Both the position numbers and the translations under genes were made by a program. 64,000 bases of DNA from Bacteroidota bacterium (GTDB lineage Bacteria > Bacteroidota > Bacteroidia > UKL13-3). Each line of letters begins with the position of its first letter. Positions within the stretch are counted from its first letter, which is position 1. This document shows, one piece after another, positions 37,287-47,318 of this stretch. The notes under the pieces were generated by a model, which was not told the DNA's origin, searched no databases, and saw only the letters and a program-made list of their open reading frames with translations. The DNA is taken from assembly GCA_027482225.1 (NCBI GenBank), contig JAIXWD010000011.1, positions 1 to 64,000 on the forward strand, in the 5' to 3' direction.

Positions 37287-37955
37287 TTAAAATTTACGAC
37301 TCACGCCAAAATACAAACCAAAAGTTCCATTATCGCCCATGCCAATGTAATCTACTACAATGTTTTTGTTGGATTGATTTGGGGCAATGTATTTGGCTTC
37401 TAATTGCCAGTTTAACTTATTACCACACCATTGATGTCCAATGCCAATACTTGGAAGCCAATGTGTAGCTTGGTTTTCGTTGTGGGCCTTAGTATTTCTT
37501 AACTCGTACCAATTGTTTACTGTGGTGTAAACAAGATGCTGTTTTTTCCCATAATTCCAATATGCATTTACATCTAACTGCGGATACATGCTAAAATTTT
37601 TATCCCATCTATCAACCAATAAATTAATTATTGGGCTAACACTAACTCCAGGTATAAATTTTTTTTGCTTGAATAGCTGTTGCGTAATACCAATATCTGA
37701 TTGCAAAACACCAAACATTAATGCTGTGGTATGTAGAGAGGCAAATACTGTGGTTTTATCTTTTAAACCATAAGCACCATAAACGTTGGTTAAAGGAAGT
37801 GGCATAGGCACACCAACAAATTTAATTAATGCACCACCCAAGCCTACACCCAATTGTTTTTCTCCTGCTGCTAGGGGCTTTACTACCCTTGTTGCATTGC
37901 AAGCCAGTAGTGTAAATACAGTAACTATTATGGTAAATATTTTTAGCAAACGCAT
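37287..37955 (-). CDS. Uncharacterised beta-barrel-like lipoprotein
   Basis: From the ATG at 37953-37955 (MRLLKIFTIIV) the protein has 222 residues with lipobox LLAC (Cys19). The rest alternates hydrophobic and polar residues and ends in an aromatic (FGVSRKF), as outer-membrane beta-barrels do. No family recognised. An upstream ATG at 37982 is rejected because the exact -7 box at 37964-37971 would place the transcript start after it. It is the first gene of the leftward group; its stop is 4 bp from the hydrolase ATG. Confidence 0.7.
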   Translation of the reverse strand: MRLLKIFTIIVTVFTLLACNATRVVKPLAAGEKQLGVGLGGALIKFVGVPMPLPLTNVYGAYGLKDKTTVFASLHTTALMFGVLQSDIGITQQLFKQKKFIPGVSVSPIINLLVDRWDKNFSMYPQLDVNAYWNYGKKQHLVYTTVNNWYELRNTKAHNENQATHWLPSIGIGHQWCGNKLNWQLEAKYIAPNQSNKNIVVDYIGMGDNGTFGLYFGVSRKF

Positions 37956-37963
37956 ATGTAAAC

Positions 37964-37971
37964 CAAATTTA
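37964..37971 (-). promoter_or_regulatory. TAnnTTTG promoter box of the lipoprotein-zapA-rny group
   Basis: The minus strand reads TAAATTTG, an exact -7 match, 8 nt before the ATG at 37955. The mRNA leader would be only a few bases. Confidence 0.55.
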
Positions 37972-38019
37972 ATTTCAAACACAAATGTATATTTTTATAC
38001 CAATGGTTTGATGCATAAA

Positions 38020-38051
38020 AAATCCCCACACCAATTTTGATGTGAGGATTT
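38020..38051 (-). terminator. Terminator of icd
   Basis: Imperfect stem: AAATCC/GGATTT plus CACA/TGTG separated by one mismatch, loop of 10 nt, T-run on the minus strand. Confidence 0.75.
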
Positions 38052-38071
38052 AGTCTAATAAATAAATGCTT

Positions 38072-39301
38072 CTATTTAGCCAATTTAACTTTTAAATTCA
38101 CATCTAATGCATCTAAAAATTCTTGGGTATATAAATAATGTTCGCCATGGCTTACTTTATTACCATGTATACAAACAGCTAAATCTTTTGTCATTTTACC
38201 ACTCTCAACCGTTTCAACACATACTTGTTCTAAAGCATGACAGAAATTAACCAACTCTTGGTTACCATCTAATTTACCACGAAACTCCAGGCCGCGTGTC
38301 CATGCAAAGATTGAAGCAATAGGGTTGGTTGAAGTTGGTTTACCAGCTTGGTGATCTCGAAAATGGCGTGTAACTGTTCCGTGTGCCGCTTCTGCTTCCA
38401 TTGTTTTTCCATCAGGAGTTACCAAAACAGAGGTCATTAAACCTAATGAGCCAAAACCTTGTGCAACAGTATCAGATTGTACATCACCATCATAGTTTTT
38501 ACATGCCCAAACAAAATTACCATGCCATTTTAAAGCACTTGCAACCATATCATCAATTAAACGGTGCTCGTAAACAATACCTGCTTCTACAAATTTAGTT
38601 TTGTAATCGGCTTGATAAATCTCTTCAAAAATATCTTTAAACCTACCATCATATTTTTTTAGGATGGTGTTTTTAGTTGATAAATATAAAGGCCATTTTT
38701 TGGTTAACGCCTGATTGAAACAAGCATGGGCAAAACCACGGATACTCTCTTCTGTGTTATACATAGCCAGTGCCACGCCATCGCCTTTAAAGTTGTAAAC
38801 TTCATGCTCAATTACTTGTCCGTCTTCGCCTTCAAACTTAATGGTTAACTTACCTTTTCCTTTGGTAACAAAATCTGTTGCACGATATTGGTCTCCAAAA
38901 GCATGACGGCCAATGCAAATAGGAGCAGTCCAATTTGGCACCAAACGAGGTACATTACTACAAACAATTGGTTCACGAAAAACAGTACCATCTAAAATAT
39001 TACGTATGGTTCCATTTGGCGATTTCCACATTTGTTTTAAGCTAAACTCTTTTACACGTTGCTCATCAGGGGTTATGGTCGCACACTTAATACCTACATT
39101 GTATTTTTTAATAGCTTCAGCTGCATCAATCGTAACTTGATCGTTTGTTGCATCGCGGTGTTCCATACCTAAATCATAATATTTAATATCTAAATCGAGG
39201 TAAGGTAAAATCAATTTATCTTTAATAAATTTCCAGATAATACGGGTCATTTCATCGCCATCCAACTCAACAACAGGATTAGCTACTTTTATTTTTGTCA
39301 T
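38072..39301 (-). CDS. icd: NADP-dependent isocitrate dehydrogenase (eukaryote-like type)
   Basis: TCA-cycle enzyme: isocitrate to 2-oxoglutarate with NADPH. 409 residues of the homodimeric eukaryote-like (subfamily II) form: [13 protein letters not shown] near the start, [11 protein letters not shown] (substrate Ser/Asn), [22 protein letters not shown] and [19 protein letters not shown], ending with [10 protein letters not shown] for the NADP site. A perfect -7 box at 39460-39467 predicts a leader of about 150 nt, unusually long for this window. Confidence 0.96.
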   Translation of the reverse strand: MTKIKVANPVVELDGDEMTRIIWKFIKDKLILPYLDLDIKYYDLGMEHRDATNDQVTIDAAEAIKKYNVGIKCATITPDEQRVKEFSLKQMWKSPNGTIRNILDGTVFREPIVCSNVPRLVPNWTAPICIGRHAFGDQYRATDFVTKGKGKLTIKFEGEDGQVIEHEVYNFKGDGVALAMYNTEESIRGFAHACFNQALTKKWPLYLSTKNTILKKYDGRFKDIFEEIYQADYKTKFVEAGIVYEHRLIDDMVASALKWHGNFVWACKNYDGDVQSDTVAQGFGSLGLMTSVLVTPDGKTMEAEAAHGTVTRHFRDHQAGKPTSTNPIASIFAWTRGLEFRGKLDGNQELVNFCHALEQVCVETVESGKMTKDLAVCIHGNKVSHGEHYLYTQEFLDALDVNLKVKLAK

Positions 39302-39459
39302 TTACTAATTTGGTTTATTTTTATTCAACAGGCAAATATGGTAATTTGGCTAACAAAATTACCGATAAATTTTGTTAGTGGGTATCTTGTTTATAGGTGG
39401 TATAAGTATTTATAGGGGGTTGTATTTTTATTTTTCAAAATCCACAATTTATATTAACA

Positions 39460-39467
39460 CAAAAGTA
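39460..39467 (-). promoter_or_regulatory. TAnnTTTG promoter box of icd
   Basis: The minus strand reads TACTTTTG, exact. The predicted mRNA leader is about 150 nt; no known riboswitch was recognised in it. Confidence 0.5.
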
Positions 39468-39579
39468 AGATGAAGGTTTTAGTTCATATTAAGATTTTCT
39501 CTCAACCCTTTACCTTTTCTTTACCTTATCAATTAGCAATGCGTGTTTAATAACATTGGTCTTTTATACTACAATCAAG

Positions 39580-40311
39580 TTAATTCCTATCGTACAAATC
39601 TCTTATGGCAACACTAGCCACAGTGCAACCAAACACCGCTGGTAAATAACTAATGGTACCTGGAGCCGATTTTTTATTACGTGCACCAACCATGGTAACA
39701 CCCATATATTGCTGAGCCTCTTCGGCACTAAAAACAACTTTTACTCCTTTACGAATGCCAAACTTATGTAAATATTTACGAGTATACTTTGCCAATTTAC
39801 AATTGTAACTTTTTGATATATCATCAACCCTAACCTGTGTTGGATCTACTTTGTTACCTGCTCCCATACTGCTAACCAATGGTATTTTTCTATCAATGCA
39901 TGCTTTAATAAAAAACACCTTAGGGCTTAAGGTATCAATACAATCTAATGCATAATCAAAATTACCTTCATCTAAAACCTTATGGGTTAAATCATCCCTA
40001 AAATATTCAGCAATAACTGTTAAGTCTAACTCAGGATTTATATCCAACAAACGGGCTTTCAATACATCCGTTTTTAAAACACCTTCTGTACTATGCAAAG
40101 CCGGAATTTGCCTATTACGGTTTGTGGGGTCTACAGTATCAGCATCAACAATAGTCATTTTACCTACACCTGCACGTGCAATCATTTCGGCAGCTATACC
40201 ACCTACTCCACCTAAACCAACCACCAAAACATTAGCATTTATAAGCTTAGTTAATTTCTCTTCACCCAGTAACAATTGGGTTCTTCCCATCCAAGGTTTT
40301 ATTTCTTTCAT
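39580..40311 (-). CDS. tcdA: tRNA threonylcarbamoyladenosine dehydratase
   Basis: E1-like/ThiF-fold enzyme that cyclises t6A37 to ct6A in tRNA using ATP. 243 residues: nucleotide-binding VVGLGGVGG (~29-37), MTIVDADTVDPTNRNRQ, KARLLDINPE, CIDTLSPK, and a C-terminal FSAEEAQ and GTISYLPAVFG that mark the TcdA (CsdL) subgroup over other ThiF proteins. It is separated by 16 bp from the TatD-like gene upstream on the same strand. Confidence 0.9.
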   Translation of the reverse strand: MKEIKPWMGRTQLLLGEEKLTKLINANVLVVGLGGVGGIAAEMIARAGVGKMTIVDADTVDPTNRNRQIPALHSTEGVLKTDVLKARLLDINPELDLTVIAEYFRDDLTHKVLDEGNFDYALDCIDTLSPKVFFIKACIDRKIPLVSSMGAGNKVDPTQVRVDDISKSYNCKLAKYTRKYLHKFGIRKGVKVVFSAEEAQQYMGVTMVGARNKKSAPGTISYLPAVFGCTVASVAIRDLYDRN

Positions 40312-40327
40312 ACGTAACCGTTACTAC

Positions 40328-40987
40328 TTATTTAGTTATTGCGGCAAATGTATTAAATACAAGAGACTTTAGCTCATCCACCTCAATAGCTTTTGCTTTT
40401 GCAGCTAAATCATATATTTGATTGATACTTATTTTAGCGCTATCTGTCTCCATCAAAAATCTATCATTTGGAATTTGCGCCAATACATCTTGGTATTTTT
40501 CTTCAAGCAAACTTTTACCAAATGAGAAGTACGCATTGTATTTTAACATTTCTTTAGCCTGCTGAATATTGCCAGTAAAGCCATGAAAAATAAAAGGCAC
40601 TTTCGTTTTCTTTAAAAAGGGCATCAAATCGCTGTAGCTTTTAACAGCATGGATAATAACAGGTTTTTGCACTGCACGAGCAATGTTTAATTGCGCTTCA
40701 AAATATTGTGTTTGGGTTGATAAAGGAATATCAATTGACCTATCAATACCAATTTCGCCAACAGCAAATACATTATTTAAATTTACCACGTCCATTAACA
40801 AATCAGTGCAGGTTGATAGGTTATATTTATTGATGTGCCAAGGATGTAATCCTACTGAAACCATATAAGGCAGTTCTGATAATTGCGTTGCGCTAAGTTT
40901 TAAGTAGCCATTGCGAACTGCCAACACATTTTGACTGGGCTTGAAATGTGTATGAATATTAATGTATGTGCTTGGGGAAGCTTTCAT
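40328..40987 (-). CDS. TatD-family metal-dependent hydrolase
   Basis: 219 residues, shorter than typical TatD (~255). Metal-site remnants: H12-x-H14 near the N-terminus (INIHTHF), GEIGID with a Glu, IIHAVKSYSDLM, IFHGFTG, METDSA. TatD proteins are 3'-5' exonuclease/deoxyribonucleases. It is first in a pair with tcdA. A TATATTG box ends 4 bases before the ATG, so this gene should be leaderless. Confidence 0.82.
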   Translation of the reverse strand: MKASPSTYINIHTHFKPSQNVLAVRNGYLKLSATQLSELPYMVSVGLHPWHINKYNLSTCTDLLMDVVNLNNVFAVGEIGIDRSIDIPLSTQTQYFEAQLNIARAVQKPVIIHAVKSYSDLMPFLKKTKVPFIFHGFTGNIQQAKEMLKYNAYFSFGKSLLEEKYQDVLAQIPNDRFLMETDSAKISINQIYDLAAKAKAIEVDELKSLVFNTFAAITK

Positions 40988-40991
40988 GCTG

Positions 40992-40998
40992 CAATATA
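40992..40998 (-). promoter_or_regulatory. Promoter-like box abutting the TatD-like gene
   Basis: The minus strand reads TATATTG, four bases before the ATG. If used, transcription would begin at about the A of the start codon. Confidence 0.4.
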
Positions 40999-41013
40999 AG
41001 CTGCATTATAAAA

Positions 41014-41045
41014 AACGGCATCAACTTTTTTAGGTTGATGCCGTT
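41014..41045 (-). terminator. Terminator after the PNGase F-like gene
   Basis: 12-bp perfect stem AACGGCATCAAC / GTTGATGCCGTT with an 8-nt loop; T6 on the minus strand and a T-run on the plus strand. It lies about 200 bp beyond the stop of the gene at 41251. Confidence 0.9.
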
Positions 41046-41250
41046 GATATTTTTTTCAGCAGAGTTTTCTGAAGTAACGGAAACAGATTGTATTAGAGTT
41101 TAATATCTACCACTTCTGAGTAAAAGAGTTTACTTTGGATTTTTTTTGATGCTCATATCCAGAAGGCGTGCTCTGTATTTTCTCCAATTTCAATCTAATG
41201 CCATCAAATCTTCTAAAGAATTTTCAAGAAACGCTGCGTTATTTTTAAAA

Positions 41251-43440
41251 TTATTTTATGATACTTAGTTTTTTAATTACAGATTGACTGCCTCTATTCG
41301 TAAGTTTAATAAAATATATTCCATTAGGAATATTTGATACATCTATTTCTGAAATAGGTTTATTATAAGTGCATATCAACTTGCCAGAAGCATCAGTTAT
41401 ATCAGCCCTCATCACATCCATGCCTTCGATAGTTACTATGTTATTTGATGGGTTGGGGTATAATTTAACTGCATCACTGTTCAACAATTCTTCATCAATA
41501 CCAACTGCATGTAGTACACGGAAATTAAGTTGTTGGAATGATCCAAAATCAGTAGTGAATGTTCTAAAAATTTGAATAGGGCTTCCTACATTTTGTATAC
41601 GCAAAGAGCCTGTTCCCTCTGATTGTGCAGCCCACCATCCTAAACCGTTTCCTTCTGTATCAATAAACTTAAAGGTATAACAACCAAATCCTAAATTAAT
41701 TGTATCTCGGTGTAACGTGTTAGCCGCTGTATAAGTTTTAGTTGCCACTAGGTTGCCATAACCATCTGTAATGGTATAGCTGTTTTGTGAGGGTACATTA
41801 TTGGTTAATGCTTGAACAACAAATCTACTTGGCAAGGTAACAGGTAAATCAAATTTACTGTGCATTACATTGTTATGCATATTATCATCTGTAGTTAAAC
41901 CATTTACCTTACTTACCCATACTTTAAATGTACGATCTATTAAATTACTTGGCCATTGTAAATATGGAATGGTAACAATGGTTTCTTTTTCAAATGGCAA
42001 TTCTCCTGTCCAATTCAATTTCTGTACTTCGTTGTTACCAATTTGGTATGAAATTTCAGTTGAGGTTAATTTTTTACTTCCCCAATTTTTAAGCACAAAC
42101 TTTGCATTATCGCATATAGGGTTGATGCGGTTGTACAAATAATTTTTAGATGGAGCAATAATATCTTCAACGGCAGCATCATTCTCTAAGTTTTCGGCTT
42201 TATAATGTATCAATTGTAAGCTGATGTTATAGCTAGCCGCACCATTTGCAGTAAACTGCTCCATGTCTAAATCAATTGTATGGGTACTACCAGGAGTAAC
42301 ATTTAGCATGTAATCGTAGTTCCTTACTTTTTCGCCTGGACACCAATTTGAGCGGTTATAAACCCAAGTACCCGGTTGTGCCGGAATTGGATTACTACCA
42401 CAATCATCTTTCCATACCAACTGCTCGGTAATTTGTGTTCCATTATGTTTTAAATACATTTTTTTAGCACAAAACTCTGCACAACCTTCACTGTTATCGG
42501 CACCATGACCCGTAATGATAATGCGTGCTTTTGTTGCTACAGCATCATTAGGTACAGTAAATGATTTTTGAGTAAGAACGGATTCTATAGATGTAGCTTG
42601 ACCATAATTAAATCCGCCATTATATATATTTTCAATTTTTACTACGTCTCGCGCAGGAGTTCCCTCTACAAAAATCATATCCCACGTAGCAGTAAAACCG
42701 TATGAATAACCTTGGTATTCTATTCTAAATTCTGCAGAGTCTTTTAATAAGTGGGCATACTCAGTTACATCGTATATATAATCATATTGAAAACTTTTCG
42801 GAAACGACTTTGCATATGGCGAAATAAAACGACCCATTTCTAAATTATTCACTACTTCAAATACACTGTAGTAGGGAGTGAACTTTTGGCGAATAACATC
42901 TCCTCCACCAACAAAAACAGAATCTTTACGAGCACCTGTGGTATCAAAATTTACGCGCCAGTAATTTACGGGAAACCCAACAATGGTTTGTGTAACATTT
43001 AATGGATTTAAACTATCGCCAAACAAAGTAATGGCAAATGAAGTTGATGCTACAGAATCTGTTTGTTTGGTTAGTGCATTATAAACATTTCGCCATGTGG
43101 TGTCTAATGAATATACCACAGAATCTCTAGCTGTATTATTAACTTTTAGGTATGGAGCCTGCTGTAAAGCAGAGTCATTTTTACCTGTACGCTCACGTAA
43201 AAATAACTTAATGGTATAATCCCACTCGCACTGGCCATTGCTTAAACAACCCAAAGTGTATTTTAACCAAATACGCTGATAGGTTTTATTTGCAGGCATT
43301 TTTGCCTTTTGATCAAAGTTGCCATAGCGCGACATGTGAAATTTATTAAATACATTTACTTGGATAGTATCACCATTAGCAGCAAAAAGTGATGCCGAGC
43401 AAGAAAATAAAAACGCAAAAAGGATAAAAAATTTATTCAT
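41251..43440 (-). CDS. Secreted PNGase F-like protein with T9SS type A sorting domain
   Basis: 729 residues, signal peptide 1-20 (SLFAA). Two stretches resemble the two halves of peptide-N-glycosidase F: GQCEWDYTIKLF (D74, matching the catalytic Asp of the EWDRYA motif) with MGRFISPYA and TWDMIFVEGTP, and then GCAEFCAKK (E322, matching GCAEWC) with YNRSNWCPGEKV. A Glu corresponding to PNGase F Glu118 is not clearly aligned, so activity as a glycan-removing amidase is uncertain. Then come two beta domains and a sorting domain starting VKLYPNPSNNIVTI and ending KKLSIIK. A PNGase F-type fold exported by T9SS is a sound reading. Confidence 0.85.
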   Translation of the reverse strand: MNKFFILFAFLFSCSASLFAANGDTIQVNVFNKFHMSRYGNFDQKAKMPANKTYQRIWLKYTLGCLSNGQCEWDYTIKLFLRERTGKNDSALQQAPYLKVNNTARDSVVYSLDTTWRNVYNALTKQTDSVASTSFAITLFGDSLNPLNVTQTIVGFPVNYWRVNFDTTGARKDSVFVGGGDVIRQKFTPYYSVFEVVNNLEMGRFISPYAKSFPKSFQYDYIYDVTEYAHLLKDSAEFRIEYQGYSYGFTATWDMIFVEGTPARDVVKIENIYNGGFNYGQATSIESVLTQKSFTVPNDAVATKARIIITGHGADNSEGCAEFCAKKMYLKHNGTQITEQLVWKDDCGSNPIPAQPGTWVYNRSNWCPGEKVRNYDYMLNVTPGSTHTIDLDMEQFTANGAASYNISLQLIHYKAENLENDAAVEDIIAPSKNYLYNRINPICDNAKFVLKNWGSKKLTSTEISYQIGNNEVQKLNWTGELPFEKETIVTIPYLQWPSNLIDRTFKVWVSKVNGLTTDDNMHNNVMHSKFDLPVTLPSRFVVQALTNNVPSQNSYTITDGYGNLVATKTYTAANTLHRDTINLGFGCYTFKFIDTEGNGLGWWAAQSEGTGSLRIQNVGSPIQIFRTFTTDFGSFQQLNFRVLHAVGIDEELLNSDAVKLYPNPSNNIVTIEGMDVMRADITDASGKLICTYNKPISEIDVSNIPNGIYFIKLTNRGSQSVIKKLSIIK

Positions 43441-43700
43441 AATGGATAATTGTATAACACAAGGTTAATTGATATTAAGGCAATTTGCAAATATTCAAAT
43501 TGTGGATTTGCCCCCTTCATATTAGCAAGCGAAAATCGATTAAATAAGTAAATTAAAAGATTGCCCTATTTATAGGATGGCTGTATCTGAAGATTATAAA
43601 TAACTTGGTATAAATGCATTTTAATAAAAATACAGAATCAATTTGGTGAATCTTTACACCTTAAGTACATATTTAAATGATTGCAAAAATTAAAAGTTAA

Positions 43701-44324
43701 CTAATAAAGACCATTCCTTACTGCCCAAACAACCAACTCAATCTCGTTTTTTAATCCAAGTTTTTGAATAATCCTACTTCTACGCCCTTCAATAGTTCTA
43801 TGACTTAAGTTAAATTTATTTGCTATTTCTTTACTTGTAAGTCCCTTTGCAATTTCTATGATCAGGCTTATCTCACTTGCATCTAACTGATTTAGGTTAT
43901 CATTGTATTCATCTTTTTTGATGGGCAAGTCGTTAAACTCAGTAAAATAATTATTGTTATTCAAAATCTCCTTTACACATATCAAAATGTCTTCAATTTT
44001 TTTTGAACAGTAGCCAACTGCACCTGACATTTTTAGTGATTTACTAATATCATCAGAGTAAAATGAGCTTACACCAATATACTTTACTAATGGTGCATAC
44101 TTTTTGCCAAATGCTATTGTTTCAATACCATTGGTAATAGGCATATAAATATCAACTAAGGCAATTTTAAAATTAACATCGGGATTAGCCGTAACAAATT
44201 CTAAAAAACTTCTACATCCAGAAAATACATGAATACTACAAGTACTCAAATTTTGATTTAAGAAATTTACCAATACATTTCTATAAATAGGATCATCGTC
44301 AATAATTGCAATAAATGGTTTCAT
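43701..44324 (-). CDS. Response regulator, REC + LuxR-type HTH
   Basis: 207 residues: receiver domain (~1-120) with acidic D9-D11 (IIDDDPIY), phospho-acceptor D58 (LVDIYMP), and Lys in YCSKK (~109-110), then a linker and a LuxR/NarL-type helix-turn-helix (~143-207, LTSKEIANKFNLSHRTIEGRRSRIIQKLGL). No histidine kinase gene is near, so it is an orphan here. It diverges from the broken lipoprotein gene at 44439, which it might regulate (inference). Confidence 0.93.
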   Translation of the reverse strand: MKPFIAIIDDDPIYRNVLVNFLNQNLSTCSIHVFSGCRSFLEFVTANPDVNFKIALVDIYMPITNGIETIAFGKKYAPLVKYIGVSSFYSDDISKSLKMSGAVGYCSKKIEDILICVKEILNNNNYFTEFNDLPIKKDEYNDNLNQLDASEISLIIEIAKGLTSKEIANKFNLSHRTIEGRRSRIIQKLGLKNEIELVVWAVRNGLY

Positions 44325-44438
44325 AGTTATACAAAAACAAGTATAGGTGTTTTATCATATAAAAACTAAGCGTAGTTCTACTCATTATTTTATTTGTTCA
44401 AGGTGTTATGTTTGATTAACTAATCTTTGAAAACTACT

Positions 44439-45677
44439 ATGAAAACAAAAAACTATTTTCTAATTCTTGCTATTATAGCTATGCTGATTTTGGGCTGTAA
44501 AAAACAAATTCAAGAGCCAACATTAACGCCCTAATCAAATCAAAACTCCCTGAAAACGACAAGTCAATCTATTGAGTACTTACCCAATGATTTCATTGTC
44601 AAATCAGAATATCTCCGTGCCAATTTCAATAGCGAAACAAACATAGGAACTGAGGTTTTCGGATTAGACTCTGCTATTATATATTTAAGAGCTGCTGTAA
44701 ATATTCAAATGGGAGACGCCAACGTTTTTGCTGTTGAACATGAACGATTTGTTCACAGAATTAATTTAGCAGAAACAAGTTCATTAACAGAACAAAACCT
44801 TAAAACTTATTTTAGCATGGTAAAAACATTTGCCAACACTTCACTTGAAAGGGTTAGTTACACTGACAAAGCGATTAAATATATTATGATTGATGTTGTT
44901 GAGGAGGAGTTTGATCTTAATAAATATTTAAACATCACGATTATTGTAGGTCGTAAAAACTACAACCCAATATGGATTACAGGTGCCATGGGTGAAAATG
45001 ATTACCAATATTTCAATCCTAACATCAGTTACAGGTTTAACTACAACGGAGGCGCATGTGGTGAGCAACCATATTTTGCCCCTCTAGATTATGGCGGAAC
45101 AAGGGCTAGTGTGCATAGAGACATGCATGGCGTTTGGCGAGGATTTCATTACGGTGGTGCCAAAGAACTTGAAAAAGCAATCAACTCTTCATACAGTGCC
45201 TTGACATTAAAAAATGCGAATGGTGACAATAGAATTACATGCCCAACAGGTAAGAAAATTGTTTATTTAACTTACTACACACACGTTCAAGTTCTTCCTG
45301 AAAATGCAATCAATCCGAACAACAGTATCAACTCGAACCATAATCCTACCAACATATTTAGTTTTAAAGATTGGAACCAAAACCTTCATGATTATTTCCC
45401 TTGTTTATCAGGTCATGAATTGAACTACTATTTAGGTAAAGCAATGACTATTATTGATGATAACTTGGTTAACATGCTTCCTGGATATACTTTTTCAGAC
45501 TGCCGTGTTCATTCAAGATATAAAGTTTATCAAGGAGGCACAACACCAATTCCACTTGCAGCGGTTAGACTTGGCTCCTTTGTAGTAAATGGAATTAACA
45601 GAGATGAGTATTTTAGCCATAGATACAACTTAATATCCTCAATACCAACGGTTGTTACAGATCCTGCAACACATTAA
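44439..45677 (+). pseudogene. Lipoprotein gene interrupted by an in-frame TAA
   Basis: From the ATG at 44439 the frame gives a lipoprotein signal peptide with lipobox LILGC (Cys20) and 31 residues, then TAA at 44532-44534. The same frame then stays open for 381 codons to TAA at 45675-45677. The part after the stop looks coding from its first codon, with no start until the ATG at 44709. The downstream protein is not recognised; it has DYGGTRASVHRD, YYTHVQVLPENA and SGHELNYYLGKA. The stop falls in the tether linker. It may be a recent nonsense mutation, a sequencing error, or a stop that is read through; internal initiation would lose the signal peptide. Confidence 0.8.
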
Positions 45678-45740
45678 TATTCAATATTATTAATTCATAA
45701 TTTTTTAGATTTTTGTTAAATAGTATTAAATATCCATTTT

Positions 45741-47282
45741 ATGTTTAGGCTTTTATTATCATTACTTTTTACAATTGCTTTATTAAGCAAAGTAAAAGGT
45801 CAAAAAAATTACTTAAACAGTATAGAGCAAAATAAACTATCCTCATCGATATTTACACGTAGTGGTAACAACTTAGTTGTAGCCACTACTTACTTGCTTG
45901 ATTCAGTAAAGGATATAAATGGAAGGTGCGTGCCGATGTTATTTTTTGTTAATACAGAAACAGGAAATATTATCTACAAAACAATTGGTGACACAACAAA
46001 GATTAATGATGAAATTTGTTTCACACGAATAGTTGAAACCATTAATGACAGTCTAATTGAAATAATTGGTTATGGTATATCCAATTACAACACATATCCA
46101 AACGATTACTTTATTTTTAAAAGAACCTATAACCAATACACCGAATCTTGGAATTTGTTTAAATACCCATTATTGACTAATGTAAACTTTTTAACTAAAT
46201 CTTTGAAAGTTAGGAAGTTTTATTTTAATGATAGAAATATCTATTATGGCAACATTAGTTTTGAATTTCAAGCAATGAAGTTAAGTTCATATTTTGTACT
46301 AACTAATAACCATGATAGTCTTATATACAAAAAAGTTGAATATGGATCAAATGATGCTGTATACGGATACCCAGTCGGCACTTTAATTAACCGAAATGAT
46401 TCATTGATTGCATTTAATAGTGCTACTAATTATTACGGAGAAATAAATGTGTTAAGCTCTGATAGCTTTAAGATATTATCTCAATTTAATTTTTGGAGGG
46501 GGTTTTCTGAAGGGTTAGGTGATAATCATTTATATTCCACAAATCGTCATAATATAACTACGATTAATCGAAATAACAATGTTTATCAACTAATAGTTTG
46601 TGACACTTTTAATAAAACAGATGGCCTCTTTGAAAGGTATTCCATCAGAAAACTTAATGTAAATAATTATAACATAAAAAGAGGAACTATTTTACCTGTA
46701 AACTTTGACTATCCTCATGATTTCTACTATAGCATGTATTGGAGCATGAATAATGCACTTTTGGTGAATGAACCTCGAAATACTGTTTTTGCCTATTTAA
46801 ATAGCATTAATACCAAACAACAATTTTTACTTTATAAATTTGATACTGCGCTAAATATTGTATGGTATAAAGACTTTGTTTTCGATCAGAATAACCTTTA
46901 TAATAGATATTCGGTTGAAGACATGTTACAAACTAATGAAGGTGTTTACCTAATCGGGAAAATTACCGACCGCAGTGTAAACCCATTCATACAAAAAAAC
47001 TTTTTATACTTTATAAGTAATGATGGCCAAGTAACCGGAATTAACAATAAAGAACTTGTTGCACATACCTCGTATATTTATCCAAACCCGGCACAAACAC
47101 ACTTTAATGTACCATTAGGTACTCAAAAAGTTAATGTGATAAATAATTTGGGCCAGTTGGTGCTTAATACAGATAACCCTCACAACAAAACTATTGATGT
47201 AAGCATGCTAAAACCCGGCATTTATATTGTACAGCTTTTTATCAATAACCAATGGGTAAGTAATAAATTGGTTAAGCCATAA
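45741..47282 (+). CDS. Secreted protein with T9SS type A sorting domain
   Basis: 513 residues with a signal peptide (MFRLLLSLLFTIALL, cleavage near KVKGQ). The body is a repeat-rich beta structure without a recognised domain (possibly a propeller: repeated IIYKTIGDT, ILSQFNFWRG, NIVWYKDFVFD). The C-terminus is a T9SS type A domain: YIYPNPAQTHFNVPL, INNLGQLVLNT, LKPGIYIVQLF, ending NKLVKP. It follows the interrupted lipoprotein by 63 bp on the same strand, possibly co-transcribed. Function unknown. Confidence 0.82.
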   Translation: MFRLLLSLLFTIALLSKVKGQKNYLNSIEQNKLSSSIFTRSGNNLVVATTYLLDSVKDINGRCVPMLFFVNTETGNIIYKTIGDTTKINDEICFTRIVETINDSLIEIIGYGISNYNTYPNDYFIFKRTYNQYTESWNLFKYPLLTNVNFLTKSLKVRKFYFNDRNIYYGNISFEFQAMKLSSYFVLTNNHDSLIYKKVEYGSNDAVYGYPVGTLINRNDSLIAFNSATNYYGEINVLSSDSFKILSQFNFWRGFSEGLGDNHLYSTNRHNITTINRNNNVYQLIVCDTFNKTDGLFERYSIRKLNVNNYNIKRGTILPVNFDYPHDFYYSMYWSMNNALLVNEPRNTVFAYLNSINTKQQFLLYKFDTALNIVWYKDFVFDQNNLYNRYSVEDMLQTNEGVYLIGKITDRSVNPFIQKNFLYFISNDGQVTGINNKELVAHTSYIYPNPAQTHFNVPLGTQKVNVINNLGQLVLNTDNPHNKTIDVSMLKPGIYIVQLFINNQWVSNKLVKP

Positions 47283-47283
47283 A

Positions 47284-47318
47284 AAAACGGGAGTACTAAG
47301 TTTAAGTGCTCTCGTTTT
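47284..47318 (+). terminator. Terminator after the T9SS protein gene
   Basis: 14-bp stem with two G-T wobbles (AAAACGGGAGTACT / AGTGCTCTCGTTTT), a 7-nt loop and a TTTTATTTTA tail. Confidence 0.85.
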
